From NCBI GenBank assembly GCA_023375785.1, contig SZWC01004809.1, positions 30,334 to 94,333 on the forward strand: a DNA stretch of 64,000 nucleotides, written 5' to 3'. The notes below the pieces were generated by a model that saw only the letters and a program-made list of their open reading frames with translations, made no database searches and was not told where the DNA came from. How positions within the stretch are numbered: the first letter of the stretch is position 1; every line of letters begins with the position of its first letter. Origin of the DNA: Penium margaritaceum. Taxonomy: Eukaryota > Streptophyta > Zygnematophyceae > Desmidiales > Peniaceae. Positions 44,511 through 56,743 of the stretch are shown here, piece after piece. Position numbers and translations under genes: made by a program.

Positions 44511-46070
44511 TCACTCATCTTCCGCTGCGCCCTCCAGCCCATCATAGCTAGTCATCCCAAGCCCGGGCACGCTAATCGCATGCCGGTCCACAGGTTGCAC
44601 CTTATTCAAGCAATTCGCAAGCATGTTGTGTGTACTACAGTGCTGCAGCACCACCTGCCCCTTTTCAACCATGTCCCGTGCATAGTGATAACGCATGTTA
44701 ATGTGCTTTGTCCTCTTGTGCTCCGTCGGCTTGTTGGTCAGCAAGATGGAGTCGGTGTTGTCCCCTTGTACCACTGTAGGCTCCTACTATGGCACGCCCA
44801 GCTCCACCAGCAACCTGCAGAGCCACACCACCTCCTTGACCGCCTCGGCCAACGCAATGTACTCTGCTTCCACTGTAGAGGTGGCAACGCAGTCTTGCTT
44901 CCTGCTGCACCACGAGACCGCTGTACCAGCGAGGAAGAACACATAGCCGGATGTGGACTTCGGCCTGTCCACATCGTCAGCGTAGTCTGCATCCATATAG
45001 TAGACCAGACGCAAAAGGTCCGCTCGACCCTTGCCGTTGAACCTCAAGCGCGCATGCCACGTCGCTTGCAGGTAGCGGAGGATGTGCTTGACCACCTGCC
45101 AGTATAGTGGCCTTGGATTGGCTATCTACCTGCTCATTTGGCCCACCGGGTAGGCCAGGTCCGGTCGAGTCGCCACCATGGAATACATGAGGCTGCCCAC
45201 CGCCGATTGGTAGGGTATCCTAGCCATATACTTCCGCTCTTCTTTTGTTTCCAGCGCCATTGCCACACTCAATTCACAGGGCATGGAGACCGGACTACAA
45301 ACTGGTTTGCAATCCTCCATGCCATACTGCTTCAACACCTTGGCCTTGTATTCAGCCTACCCCAGCTCAAGCGTGCACGCCCTCTAGTTCCGCGTAATGC
45401 TCACCCCAAGGTATTACTCTAGCTCCCCTAAGTCCGACATCTGGAATCTGGTGCTCAGTTGCTCTTTTAGCCGCTGTAGGCTCGGCAGATCTGTCAATCA
45501 TAAAATCAGGTCATCCACGTAACGTGCAACGATCCGATAAACTGCTTGTTGCGTTGCACGTACACACTATGATCCGCCTCACTACGCTTTGTCCTCCAGT
45601 TGTGCCATGAAGCTGTCCATCTAATGGTACCAACATCTGGCCGATTGATAAGCTGATACAAGGTCTTCCGCAGCTTGCACACCTTGTCCTCCGGCGCCTC
45701 CACCCCCTCCGGCACCTCCATGTAGATCTCTTTGTCTATGATGTCGTTAAGGAAGGCTGTCCTTGAGCTCCATGTCCTTCGTGGCCGCCACCGCAAGGTT
45801 TACCCAGATGCTTGTGAAATTGGCAACGGGAGCAAACATGTCATCGTAGTGCTCGCCCTTATGCTGTGCGTATCCCTTCGCCACCGGCCACGCCTTCTAT
45901 TTTTAAAACACACCTTCCTTTGTGAACTTGGTCTCAAAGACCCACTCTCAGCCAATGACCTTGGCATCTTTCGGTCAGTCAACCAGCTTCCACATGTCGT
46001 TTTCCGTGATGAACGCCAGCTTTGAGTTGATGGCTGCGTCCTATTGATCCCCTTTGGGCCGTGCAAGCGC
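44511..46070 (-). pseudogene. F reverse transcriptase and RNase H remnant
   Basis: RNase H is clear at about 44787-45095 (HILRYLQATWHARLRFNGKG, STSGYVFFLAGTAVSWCSRK, TVEAEYIALAEAVKEVVWL), with KHINMRYHYARDMVEKGQVV downstream. RT segments (KYGMEDCKPVCSP-like, YMEVPEGVEAPEDKVCKLRK) lie at about 45126-45800. The RT start is near 45900-46066. It is broken in many places. Confidence 0.85.
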
Positions 46071-46405
46071 CTCTTGCACGGTAGTCAGCTCCGTTGATGC
46101 AGCCAGCATGCACCGCGTCATGCCGATCCATTGACCGGTGCTGGCGTCAAAGCGCTTCCCCGCTTTTCGTTGCCTCTCGCTGCGGCGCAGCAGTTTTGGT
46201 GGTGCATCGTCCCTCTGGTGTGATCCTTTGACTTATCATGCTCCGGTAAATCATTGACCGGATGACTCCCCAAGAACCTCTCTCGCTCCCACAAAACATC
46301 GTCCGAACAACCGGTGCGTTTGGTGGATTTTCCACCGATGCCCAATTCATACTTTGCCAAGAGTGCGCGCCTTGGCACCCTCACTAAATAATCAGCAACA
46401 TCCTT

Positions 46406-47860
46406 CTAGTGGGTCCACTTATCAGCTTGATCTTCATCAGAGTTCTCCGCGTTGGCTACCACCGCTAGTGCACCATTGCACTTTGATGCCGCATCCTCAA
46501 CTTTAGCCTCCGTTGGCTTGTTCTCGTTGTCAAGAAGTTGGAACCACTCTCCAGTCTTTGGAGAGTCCACCATGCATCCACCCTTGCTGGTGATGTAGCT
46601 CTGCTCCTTGTCAAACTCGACGTCTCGATTGCAGATTACCTCCTCCTTGCACATGTCGTAGAGCGTGTATACCTTATGTGCACTCTCACAGCCAAGGAAG
46701 AGATACGACTTTGCCCGTGGCTCTAGCTTGCTATCGGGCCTCTGTGCAGCTTGTACCAGCGTGTGCGCCTTGCACTCGAACACTTTCAGGTGTGCCACAC
46801 TTAGCTTGCGCCCGCTCCAAACCTCATGCGGCATCTTCCAGCTGCTTTTTGCCTTCAACACCGCTGTTGGGGGGATGTTGATGATGAAGCTCATTGTATA
46901 CACAGCTTCTGCCCAAAAGCTTTGCGACGATTCCGCATCCACCAACATGTTCCATACCATGTTCATCAGCGTCTGGTTTGCCCTCCGCCATTTGACTGAG
47001 GCAAATACGGTGTAGTTTCTTCTCATTTGATGCCTTGCTGCTTCATCCACCCGATACAGCACACGTACTTGCCGCCGTTATCCCTGTGTAGGACTCTGGC
47101 CTTCCGGACAGTTTGCCTCTCCACTGCGGTGACATACTCCTTCAACCTGTCCAGGACCTTGCCGTTCCGCTTCATGAAGTACACGTAGAGTTTTCTGCTG
47201 TAGTCATTAATGAAGGTGAAAAAGTAACGCGCATTGCTCTTTGATGCCGTCTTGATTGATGTGCACAGGTCGCTCTGCATGACCACGAGCACGTTCGAGG
47301 TGCGATTCACATTCTTGTTGAACAGTTAGTATCGCGCCTTGCCCAAAATACAAGGCTCACACTTTTTGTGCTTTGTTGCATTTGTCGCCTCTTCCGCACC
47401 ATCGATGACAAGGCCATGTAACAGCTTGTGCTTTGCGATCTCCATCATGACCGCGGATGAGGAATGCTCTTGTCGTCAATGCAAGAGCTCTAGATCAGCT
47501 CCCCATCCTTTAACCAGGGTGACGGTGTCTTCCTGCAAGTCTGCTAAGTTTGTCGCCACGGGAATCACCTTGGTATCCACGATGTGGAGGCCCCCCTCTC
47601 GCTTAGCCTCCAGCATGGGCTCGCCGCCACCGTCCTTCCGCACAACTGCCTCTCTTCTCCTGAAGAGCACCTCGTATCACTTGTCAGTCAGGTGGCTGAC
47701 ACTTCAGATGTCAACCAAGCCGGATACATGCTGCACGTCCTTGATGACGCGCTGCACCCGCTTCCTACCAACCAACACCTCCACGTCCACGTCTCCTCGG
47801 CCAGCCCCTGGCTCGACATTGTCCTTTGCGATCACCATGCATTTCCTGGACATGGTGTAG
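46406..47860 (-). pseudogene. F integrase and protease remnant
   Basis: The integrase C-terminal region (46406-47062) shows SFWAEAVYTMSFIINIPPTA and KMPHEVWSGRKLSVAHLKVF. The core segment (47023-47310) has ARYFFTFINDYSRKLYVYFM and RVLHRDNGGKYVCC. GAG-pre-integrase and protease traces run to about 47860. It is broken. Confidence 0.82.
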
Positions 47861-48830
47861 TTAATGAACCCAAACATCTCGACCTAGGTATGCTCCTCCG
47901 CTCCGTAATCAAGGAATCACCATTTGGCCTTCTTGAGGTAGTGGTTTTGAGTGCGGTTGAGGAGCCCCTCCTTGTCTTTTGCGTCCCTGCCGCCAGCCTT
48001 TGCCTCCTCGGTGCACTCATGAACTCAGTGGCCCTCCTTGCCGCAAATACAGCACACACCCTTCTTGGCGCCCTTCTTGCCGCCGCCACGTCCGCCACCT
48101 CCCTTGGTCCCGCTTCCGCCACAATGCATTTTGATGACGAGGGCCAAGGAGGACGGCAAGGACTCCCCATAGCTCCATCACTATGCCTCATTCCGTATGT
48201 ACCTTGCGATTGTGCCATAGGTAAGCTTGTCCTCTGCCCATCCTTCGAAGACTGTAATGAGAGGGCTCAAATGGTCAGGAAGGGTCATGAGAAGGACCAT
48301 CGCCTGTAGCTGCGTGTCAATCTTCCACTTCACATCATTACACTGTGAGGTAAGCGACTCGATCTGCTGCATGGCGGTGGTGAAATCATCTCCCTCCTCT
48401 ATTCTCACTATCAGGAGTCACTTCATGTCAAAGATTTTGTTCACCAGCGACTTGGATTGATGGATGGTACACCGTTTTTTCCAAGCCTTGGCTGCCAAAC
48501 AGCCTTGGAAGTAGCCCCACTGCGACTTGGCCGTCACGGACACCTACAACATGAGCGCCTCCGTGTCTTCTTTGCAAAAGCCTCCTTCTGCGCTTCCATT
48601 GCCGTCGCTTCGGCAAGGACTTCCGTTCCCTTCATGACCTCCAACAGCCCCTTATGCACGAGGTGCAGCTCAAAGTGCCACCTCCATAGCCCATAGCTAG
48701 GACCACCTGCATACTTTTGAATGGGCTGCGTCTCCTTCAATTCCATTTGCGCAGTCCCCAACTCCGGGACCTTAGAGCTTGATGGCGATGTCTTCACCGA
48801 CGATGATCCCGTCCGCCGCGAAAGCCGTGA
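47861..48830 (-). pseudogene. F gag remnant
   Basis: A UBN2-type gag core is visible at 48181-48408 (TAMQQIESLTSQCNDVKWKI, LMTLPDHLSPLITVFEGWAE), with the N-terminal part at 48534-48797 (YGLWRWHFELHLVHKGLLEV). A knuckle-like CCHC area lies near 48030-48070. It is broken. Confidence 0.8.
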
Positions 48831-48853
48831 GCGATTTGTACACGGTCAGGGAC

Positions 48854-48868
48854 GTAGGCCCATAACCC
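48854..48868 (-). promoter_or_regulatory. F primer site, tRNA-iMet anticodon-arm type
   Basis: GTAGGCCCATAACCC on the plus strand differs by one base from the D and G sites. It sits two bases from the LTR edge at 48871. Confidence 0.75.
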
Positions 48869-48870
48869 TT

Positions 48871-49820
48871 TGTCAGAAACTGGGGTGCAGATCCAATGTG
48901 GCCTGCCGGGTCTTCTGTGCTCACGGCTTGTTTTGTGTGGGTTCTGAGTCTGAACGTGATTTTTTCGGTCACCTCACGTTATGCTTCTGGGAGTGGAAGA
49001 CAGTTGTGAGACAGTCACTTGTGCAAAGGTCAAAACGTGATTATGCATTATTTTTTTAACATAGGTATGATCTATTCATTATTTGGGCCAGTCATGAGCT
49101 CTCCAAAGCACCAAACCCTGCGCAATCTGGATCATCATAGCTCTCACTATGTCAGCCAAAGCGCAGCACCCCAAACCTGCTGCTCAGTCAGCCACGCGCA
49201 CCATGTCACCCGCCGAGGCGCCTTCACACATAGAAGGACCCATCAAAACGTCATTCTGTAGGCACAGATGTCCCTACACATAGTAGCGGTGCCCCTCGCG
49301 CCTTAGGGATCTGTTTTGATGTGATAATCATCGAGTTCGGTGATGGAGATTGATGTGGTTCAAAACCTGTTCGCGGACCTGCACTCGGATTTTTGACTAA
49401 ATCCCCGAGTAACTAACTGTACTACTGAGTTTCGGACTCCGAGCCAGGATTTTGGCTTCCATCTGTAACAAAACTGCACTACTGCAATCCGGCAAATGAT
49501 CCACCGGACGCCTCGGCAGTCCTTCTGGAGCAAAATCCCCAGCTGGCACTTTGTTACTCGTTCCGGTCAATTATTCACCGGCAGTCAAACCGCGGCCAGC
49601 TCCCAGAGCCACCGCACACACCCCCGCTTTGGAAGCCCATCTCCCTCGTTACCAGTCCGATTCCGGCAAAACAACTTCCATCGGATTCAGCGACTTGTCA
49701 ACTTTCACGGGCAATCCTCTAGTTTAGGATGCGAGCAATCCTTGATTCACCAGATCCAACGACAAGGAATTTCCTCTCTATGGCGTCTCGTCGTCGCCTC
49801 CCGGCGCCGCACTCGGCTTT
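48871..49820 (-). repeat. F 5' LTR
   Basis: It starts TGTCAGAAACTGG on the plus strand and follows 43496-44467 to about 49815. The last 25 bases or so no longer match the partner. Confidence 0.85.
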
Positions 49821-52157
49821 GCTACGTGTGACTTTCATGCCTCAATCTCCTTGTTTCTAAGGACCTCTCTCCTCGGCGAGCATCTGCTCCACATTGTGCG
49901 CAAAATTCGTCTTGATATTGAGGCACAATGGAGGGAATGTTGGAAATGTGGCCTACTTTATGCCCATACTCATCGTGACAGTACAACAGGGCATAGTTCC
50001 TGTGAAAATTCAAAGCAGGCTCTTTGCACTACAGTTGCAAACAGGAAGCAACACAAAAAACATTGCAAAACTGCTGACATGGCTGGAAAAGAAGACATGG
50101 CTACTGACGGTCAAGGATTGAGTGAGATCGCTGGATCTCGCTTGATCCTTGGTTCACTGGATTAAAGACTTTACATGAACAATTGGAGAGCAGAGGACCG
50201 TCCTGAAGACCAAGATATCATCTCTACTGTTGATGACTTGAGAGTTTGAGTGGGAGCTCCTCTCTAGCATCAAGCGGTGGATGTACGGCGTAAAAGAAGG
50301 TTGCCGCAGATTCGGACGATCTTGTCCGTGTATGGCACCGAGGGCACTGGGCATCCGCCAACCTCGGTCTGCCGATGACTAGGAGTCATCAAGCGGCGTC
50401 CGGATGACCATGTGACTGGGGTAACGCCAGACACAAGTCACCGGACTACCTGGAACTTGTGTTTTCATGTTGATAGCTAGTGTAGTCATAAAAGCAGTTG
50501 TAGGTTTGTATTTCCTATTGAATTGTCTGTACTTCATCATTTCAAGCAAGAGTTGGACCATGTGAAAGCTCTTCAGACAAACAGTGTGTTTATTCTCTCA
50601 GTTCAGTTTATCAGAGCACATGTGTAAGTGTATCTTGAGCACAAGTGACTGTGTGTGTATGAAGTGACAAGTGCAACTGCGGTTGCTGCACCTCACCAGA
50701 TCAGGAGCTATATTATTGAAAAAGGAAATTGGAATGTACCAGAAGATCCTGGAGGTTCTAATGTCAACACTGTTGTTGGTATTCGTCCCTGTGAGTATTC
50801 GATGCGATCTCTTGATTCCAACATTGGGTGAGTGCTTCAAGCCATAGAGGGCTTTCCGCAGTTGCCAAAATCTGTCAGTGCCAACAAAGAACCCAACAGG
50901 CCAGACCATGTAGACTTCCTCAGCTAGCTGTCCATACTGGGAGGCATTGACATCCATCTGTTCTAGCTCCCAATCATGCCAAACTATAAGACTAAGTAAC
51001 ACTCAAGCTATAGTGTAACGGCCCACAGGCGCAAACGTCTCATCAAAGTCAGTGCCAGGGACTTGGAAGAAGCACTTTGTAGTGAGGCACGCCTTGTACA
51101 TGCCAAGCGTCCCATCAGGCTTTTACTTGCCTCAAAAGGCTCACAGTATACTGATGACTCTGCGCTTTGGTAGTAGATCAACCAGGTCATACACATCATG
51201 ATCGTCAAGAGCCTTCATCTCGGCACGCATGGCAGCGTCCTAGTGTTGTGCATCGGGAGCCATGTGTGTCCAAAGAACCGTGGTAGGCTCAAGAGCAAGA
51301 GGTACAGTGCTATTCACAATATGACACTCAATAACTTTGTTAGGGGTAGTAGTAGCCACGGCATGTGCATACTCGGTGGTGAGCAACGCAAAGCCTAGGG
51401 TAGAACTGGGATGAAAAACACCACTGTCCAAGCCGAGTGCATCCATGCTTGATGGCACTGGAAGGGGCTACATAGCCTGTGACCAAGAAGGACAGAAAGA
51501 CGTTATAGAGACACGGGAGGTGTGCTAAGGGAGCGTGTAGAGGCACCCGCCGCGGATGAAGGGTGAGACGGATGTAGGCTGGGTGGGCTGAGTGGACAGA
51601 GATAAGTCTCCCCATATTGTTTGTTGACACAACAGGGGCGTTCGGACTGGATGAAGTTGGGGAAGTGGATGCAAGGGCAGACATAATGGCCGGAGAGACA
51701 CAGGGGCAGACGAGGACGTGATTGGGGAGGCAGATGTGGTCAACATGCCCGTGTTGGATGACATGGAGGGAAGGGACAGTGAGACATGTGTGGATGTAGA
51801 GCCTGATGACTGAGGGAGATTCAAGTGTGGAGGATGCGGAGTCGCGACCAAAGGAACCGTAGGAGCAACGAGACCGACAAACCCCCCCAGTAAAGAAAGC
51901 TCAAGAAGACAGACAGAAGGTGAGAGGCGGCCAAGGTCACAAAGGAAGATGGCCTCAAAGATCAATGCATCACAAAACTCGATGACATCCTTGTTGGCCT
52001 GAGGGTGAGTGTGCACCCTGCAGGCTCCCTAGCAGTGGCTGGTTCACACCACCAACTGTTTTTGGAGAGACTAAAACTGTGGAGGCAACTGGTTCCAAGG
52101 ATGGCTGAAAACTGATGAGAGAGTGAGGCAATAGTTTTGGCCTGAAATTACTGGGAA

Positions 52158-52690
52158 TGAACATTGATCAAGGCTCAAAAGCAGTGGCATTTTATAGCCA
52201 CTGATCTAAGCTTTCCAGAACACCAAACCATGCCAGATTTGGAGCTTCCTAGCAGATTCTATGGCTTCTAGAGTGGCCCTTGGTAGGCTGTTCTTTTCCC
52301 ATCTAGGAAGGCATCCCTTCCTTCCTCTAGAAGCTTCTGCCCCTTCCTAGATTCCTCAGCTTGCTTCTAGTAGGAGGGAAGGTATCAAGAAGACCAAGAC
52401 ACCTCTAGATACCTTGTAGGACAAGTCACCCCTTCTAGAAGGTGTGCCACCTTCCTGGACCCTCACATGACCTTCTAGAACCTTAAGGAGAAACTCTAGA
52501 GGTTGAGCTAGCTTTCTCGCATCTATTTTCCACCTCTCTTGAGGCAGGGCAGAAATTCATCTTGTGGGACTTGAACCCGGGCCCCTGCCTCCAGAGTTGG
52601 AGACAATTAACCACTAAGCCACCTTGGCTTGTCTTTTTGGTGTTCCTTTTTGGAGTCACTCCTGCCATGGTGAGGAGCATTACTCCAACA
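52158..52690 (-). mobile_element. Solo LTR with tRNA-like module (family U)
   Basis: This 533-bp block breaks the integrase/linker continuity of element H. Read on the minus strand it starts TGTTGGAGTAATGCTCC and ends ATGTTCA. It carries a tRNA-like segment (52560-52627) and a TATAAAA box (about 52192). Its length and opening resemble the LTR at 61683-62218 (536 bp, TGTTGACCTGATATGCTCC). No internal region is present, so it is a solo LTR. No target duplication was seen, and the ends are set by comparison only. Confidence 0.65.
52560..52627 (-). other. tRNA-like segment with Pol III A and B boxes
   Basis: On the minus strand GTGGCTTAGTGG (A box, 52611-52622) and GGGTTCAAGTCC (B box, 52567-52578) are about 56 bp apart, as in tRNA genes and tRNA-derived SINE heads. 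A CTCC/GGAG anticodon-like stem lies between them. It is not a real tRNA because the acceptor stem does not close. Confidence 0.75.
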
Positions 52691-54436
52691 ATCCTGACGC
52701 ACGGGATCCCAAAAATTCCAAACTTTGGACCAAGAAGTGACATCCCAGAAAGGACAAAGACTGCCTCGAGGGGAGATTTTGACGTCACATAGGTCATCAG
52801 GCGACCAGAAGGAGGAATTGCTATCCCAGACCCGAGCAAGGTGAAGGTCCGCATGGGTGCTAGACCAATGCTCAAAAGGCATAACTGTAAGAGGAAGAGG
52901 CCCGTAGGGGACGCAAATGCAAAGAGTGGAGGCAAGCCACACTTAGACAAGAGGGTACGTACACCATCAACTAGGATACGGTTCCAGCTCTTGTAGATCA
53001 CATTTTGTTGGAGAATGCAAAGAACAGAGGTCTCTAGAAATACTCCCTTGGATACGAGAAGGCATATGGTGGGCCCAAGGAACTCATCACCACGGTCACT
53101 ACAAAGGATGTGTAGGGGGTGCTCATAGGCTCACTCAGCCTAAGCAAGCAATGGTAGAGCAGAAGTTACGCTTGGAATGGAGAGCAAAAACCCAGCAGGA
53201 GTGAGAAAATTCATTGGTGAGACACAAAAGGTAACAACCAACATCCCCAAGGAGGTCATGGGAAAGGGGACCCATGACATCAGCATGAACACGATCAAGG
53301 GGATTACTGGACTAGGATTTAGTGTCAGAGAGAAAGGGGAGTGATACATTTTTCCATGGGAACTGTTAAGACAGTCGTCGGGACAGGTAGAATGGATGAT
53401 GGAGGGTGACAACCCCACAGCCGGTCGAAGGAAAATCATGCTAGAGATTTCATCGGTGTACACGTGGATAAGACATTGGTGCAACAGGTGAACACAATCA
53501 GGAGAAAGAGCAACATGGACGAGTGTAGTGCCAAAAGAGGTGATAGGAGAGGAGAAAAGAGGTATACGATAAAGCATCTTACATTTGACACCATGCAAGA
53601 TGACACGACTAGAAGGACGCAGACTCACTGTGCCAACACCTTGAATGGCAAACAAATCCATGATTTGATCATCTAGAGACTACACCAAAAGCAAGCTGAG
53701 CTCAAAGGAAGAGACATATAGCATATTAAGAACTAATGGAGCACCGATGGGGCCCATGAAACGAGTGTCACCAACGCTCAAAACAGGAAGCAACTGACCC
53801 AACCCAATGCACACGAAGTGAACAGATCTAGCGGGGCTCGAGGAAAATGAATGAGGAACGAACAGACGTCATGTGATGGGTGGCCCTAGAATCCATGATC
53901 TAGAAGCCACCTGACATACGCATGAGGGAAAGAATACCACACATCACAAAAGTGACAAAAGGAACCATATGAGAGGCAGACAGTGCCCAAGTAGCAAGAC
54001 AACATGGAAGAACAACAGACTGCCAGTGCTGAATCCATGGCACAAGGGGACACAACAACCCATGGATATAACCAGTACAATCACCACCTTGGGACGGAGT
54101 CAGTCTAACACGCAGGACCACTGGCCAACAAAGCAACACCCTCACCTCCTTGATCACGAAGGTGGAGGAGCTAAAGAAGAGAGCGCTCCAGCTGACGCTC
54201 ACCATAACCCGTGACAGACGCCATCGGACCTGGAATCGAGGCAACTGAGGAGGAGAGAGCCACATCAGAGTGGTGAAGATGATGGAGGGAGGAGCCACGT
54301 AGGACGGTGCACCATAAAAAGGTGGCCAGTCCCAAGGATATGGAATCAGAGGAGGACCAGATGGAATCCTACTGGTAAACTAAGCCTATGTGGGGGTTGT
54401 GGTAGTCGATGGGGATGAGGAAACATCGTGGGAGGA

Positions 54437-54522
54437 GGATGTAGGTGCAATGGAGGTACCAAAGGTGTGGGCCCACGAGGCACACATGGTGCGGGTAAGG
54501 CAAAGGTCATCCGACGGAGAAG
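54437..54522. repeat. 86-bp direct repeat flanking element G, left copy
   Basis: GGATGTAGGTGCAATGG...CGGAGAAG ends beside the G 5' LTR. It recurs at 61326-61411 directly after the G 3' LTR with three differences in 86 bp. Confidence 0.92.
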
Positions 54523-54531
54523 TTGAAAATT

Positions 54532-55751
54532 TGTTAAAAAATTGCCCCTCCGCATGCCCAAGTGCGGCGCCGGGAGGCGCCGACGAGCCGCCAGAAATTG
54601 GAAACGCCGCTCTGGCGGATCTGGCGAATCGAAGATTGCTCGGATCCTAAAATGAAGGATTGCCCTAAAATTTGACGAATCCTTGAATCCGGTGGAAGTT
54701 GTTTCGCCGGAATCGGACAAGTATTGAGGGAGATATGGCCTTCCAAAGTTGGGTTGTGCGCAGCAGCTCTGGGAGCCGGCTGCGACTCGAAATCCGGTCG
54801 ATAATCGACCGGATCGAGTAACAAAGTTACCATTAGGAGAAATTGCTCCGATAGGCCTGCCGAGGCGTCCGGTGGATGATCCACCTGATCCGGCAGATCA
54901 TCCACCGGATCCAGTAGTGCAGGTTGTTACTGAGGGACTTAGCCAAAAATCTGGCTCGGCGTCCGAAACTCAGTAGTACGTTTTGTTACTCAGGGACGGT
55001 CAAAATTCTGACTGCAGGTCCGCGGACAGGTTTTGAACCTCGTCACACCCCATCACCAAACGCNAGTAACAAAATTACCATCTGGAGAAATTGCTCCGAT
55101 AGGCCTGCCGAGGCGTCCGGTGGATGATCCACCTGATCCGGCGGATCATCCACCGGATCCAGTAGTGCAGGTTGTTACTGAGGGACTTAGCCAAAAATCT
55201 GGCTCGGCGTCCGAAACTCAGTAGTACGTTTTGTTACTCAGGGACGGTCAAAATTCTGACTGCAGGTCCGCGGACACGTTTTGAACCTCATCACACCCAT
55301 CACCAAACGCGGCCCAAAAGTGGGTAGGGTGCGTGGAAACAGTGCAGGGGACCCCCATACCATGTGCAATGGGATATGCGCCTTGGGAAAGGCGCTTCGC
55401 ACGTGAAGAAAGGCGCCACGGCGAGTGGCGGCGTCAGGCTTCTGTGGTGGGTGAGACCTGCGCTTCGGCAAGTATAACTTGAACTATTCTTGGCCAAATT
55501 GCGCGCGGTTTGATGCGTTGGATAGCTCATGAATAGCCCTATAAATGTTGTTATCATGTCAATGTTCAAAAACTAACTCAAAACGACGTTATTACCTTCG
55601 AAAACTGACTGTCTCTAAATTCCTGCTCACATAGCGTGAGGCGACCAGAAAGCTCACGCTCAGTCTCAGATTCGCCCAAAATAGTAGACGTGAACCAATA
55701 GAGCCTATCAGACCAACGTCGGGACCGCACCACGCGGATCTCATCCTGACA
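54532..55751 (+). repeat. G 5' LTR, with 246-bp internal duplication
   Basis: It is 1220 bp against 974 bp for the 3' LTR, and the difference equals one extra copy of about 246 bp (around 54819-55063, repeated from 55065). A single N at 55064 marks the junction. The start is slightly rearranged (an AT-rich expansion), so 54523-54532 are possible start points. Confidence 0.88.
55514..55545 (+). promoter_or_regulatory. Putative LTR core promoter, family G
   Basis: GCGTTGGATAGCTCATG is followed by CCCTATAAATG. The spacing from AGCT to TATAA equals that in family D and the solo LTR. The 3' LTR copy is at about 61089-61119. Confidence 0.6.
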
Positions 55752-55753
55752 AA

Positions 55754-55768
55754 GGGTTATGGGCCCAC
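55754..55768 (+). promoter_or_regulatory. G primer site, complementary to tRNA-iMet anticodon arm
   Basis: GGGTTATGGGCCCAC lies two bases after the 5' LTR. Its complement GTGGGCCCATAACCC is the anticodon-arm sequence of eukaryotic initiator tRNA-Met, with the CAT anticodon inside. There is no canonical TGGTATCAGAGC next to this LTR. Confidence 0.82.
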
Positions 55769-55859
55769 GGGTCTGATACCCTCCAACGTTCACGTCTTCC
55801 GCAGCGCACGGGATCGTCATTTTGGACGTCGCCGTGAAGTTCTGAGAATTCGTCGAAGT

Positions 55860-56700
55860 AGCAGCTGCGCACATGGCGCAGAAGGAGACGCAGCCCATTC
55901 AGAAGTATGCGGGCGGCCCGGACTTCAGGCTATGGAGGTAGCAGTTCTAACTGCACCTCTCGCATAAGGGGCTGCTGGACATCATGTTGGGAAAGGAGGT
56001 GCTCACAGAGGTGACTGCTACATACGCGGGGAAGCAGGCCTTCAAAAAGAAGAACACGGAGGCGTTCATGCTCCTGGTGTCTGGGACGGCCGAGTCGCAG
56101 TAGGGCTACTTCCAAGGCGGCAAGCTGGCAGCCGAAGCTTGGCAAAATCTCTGTGCCATCCACCAATCCAAGTCGCTCACGAACAATCTTCGCGATGAAG
56201 CGGCTCCTCACGGTGAGAATCGAGGAGGGAGATGATGTCATCTCTGCCATGCAGCAGATCGAGTCGCTCGCCTCGCAATGCAACGATGTGGGGTGGAAGA
56301 TCGACACGTAGCTGTAGGCAATGGCTCTCCTCATGGCCCTACCTGAAAGTTGGGGCCCACTCATCACTGTCCTCGGAGGATGGTCGGAGGACAAGCTCAC
56401 CTATGGCGCGGTCGCAGAGTACATCCACAACGAGGCGCAGCGACGGAGCTGCGGGGAGTGCTCGTCTTCCTCATCGGCCCTTGTCACCAAAATGGGGGGT
56501 GGCGGAAGCGGGGGCCGAGGAAATGGCGGAATGGGCAGCGGCAAGAAGGGCGCCAAGAAAGGTGTGTGCCGCAATTGCGGCAAAGAGGGCCACTAGGCCC
56601 ATGAGTGCCCGGAGGAGGCGAAGATCGACGGCAAAAACAGCAAGGGCAGGTCGCTCCTCAACGGCAATAAGAGCCACCTCCCCAAGAAGGCCAACAGGCG
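55860..56700 (+). pseudogene. G gag remnant with CCHC knuckle
   Basis: The capsid-like part is similar to F and D2 (QPIQKYAGGP near 55890, then MKRLLTVRIEEGDDVISAMQ and SWGPLITVLGGWSEDKLTYG near 56200-56410). It is followed by a Gly/Lys-rich segment and a zinc-knuckle start (CRNCGKEGH near 56568). It carries a few breaks. Confidence 0.85.
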
Positions 56701-56743
56701 GTGCCTAGATTCCGAGGCCGAGGAGCACACCCAAGTCGAGAAG

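Larger units (their letters stand above)
43496..49820 (-). mobile_element. Ty1/copia element F, full layout, decayed
   Basis: This is a minus-strand copia of the same family as G. It has a 3' LTR (43496-44467, 972 bp), a polypurine tract and RNase H/reverse transcriptase (about 44510-46070). Integrase (about 46400-47350), GAG-pre-integrase and protease (about 47470-47860) and gag (about 47860-48830) follow. The primer site and the 5' LTR (48871 to about 49820, outer end degraded) complete it. It has well over a dozen breaks and is older than G and D2. Confidence 0.9.

Noticed and set aside
52560-52627. A possible true tRNA gene (also at 61874-61942 and 63708-63768)
   Set aside because: A and B boxes are present but the acceptor stems do not pair and the segments sit inside longer repeats, so they are tRNA-derived modules and not working tRNA genes.
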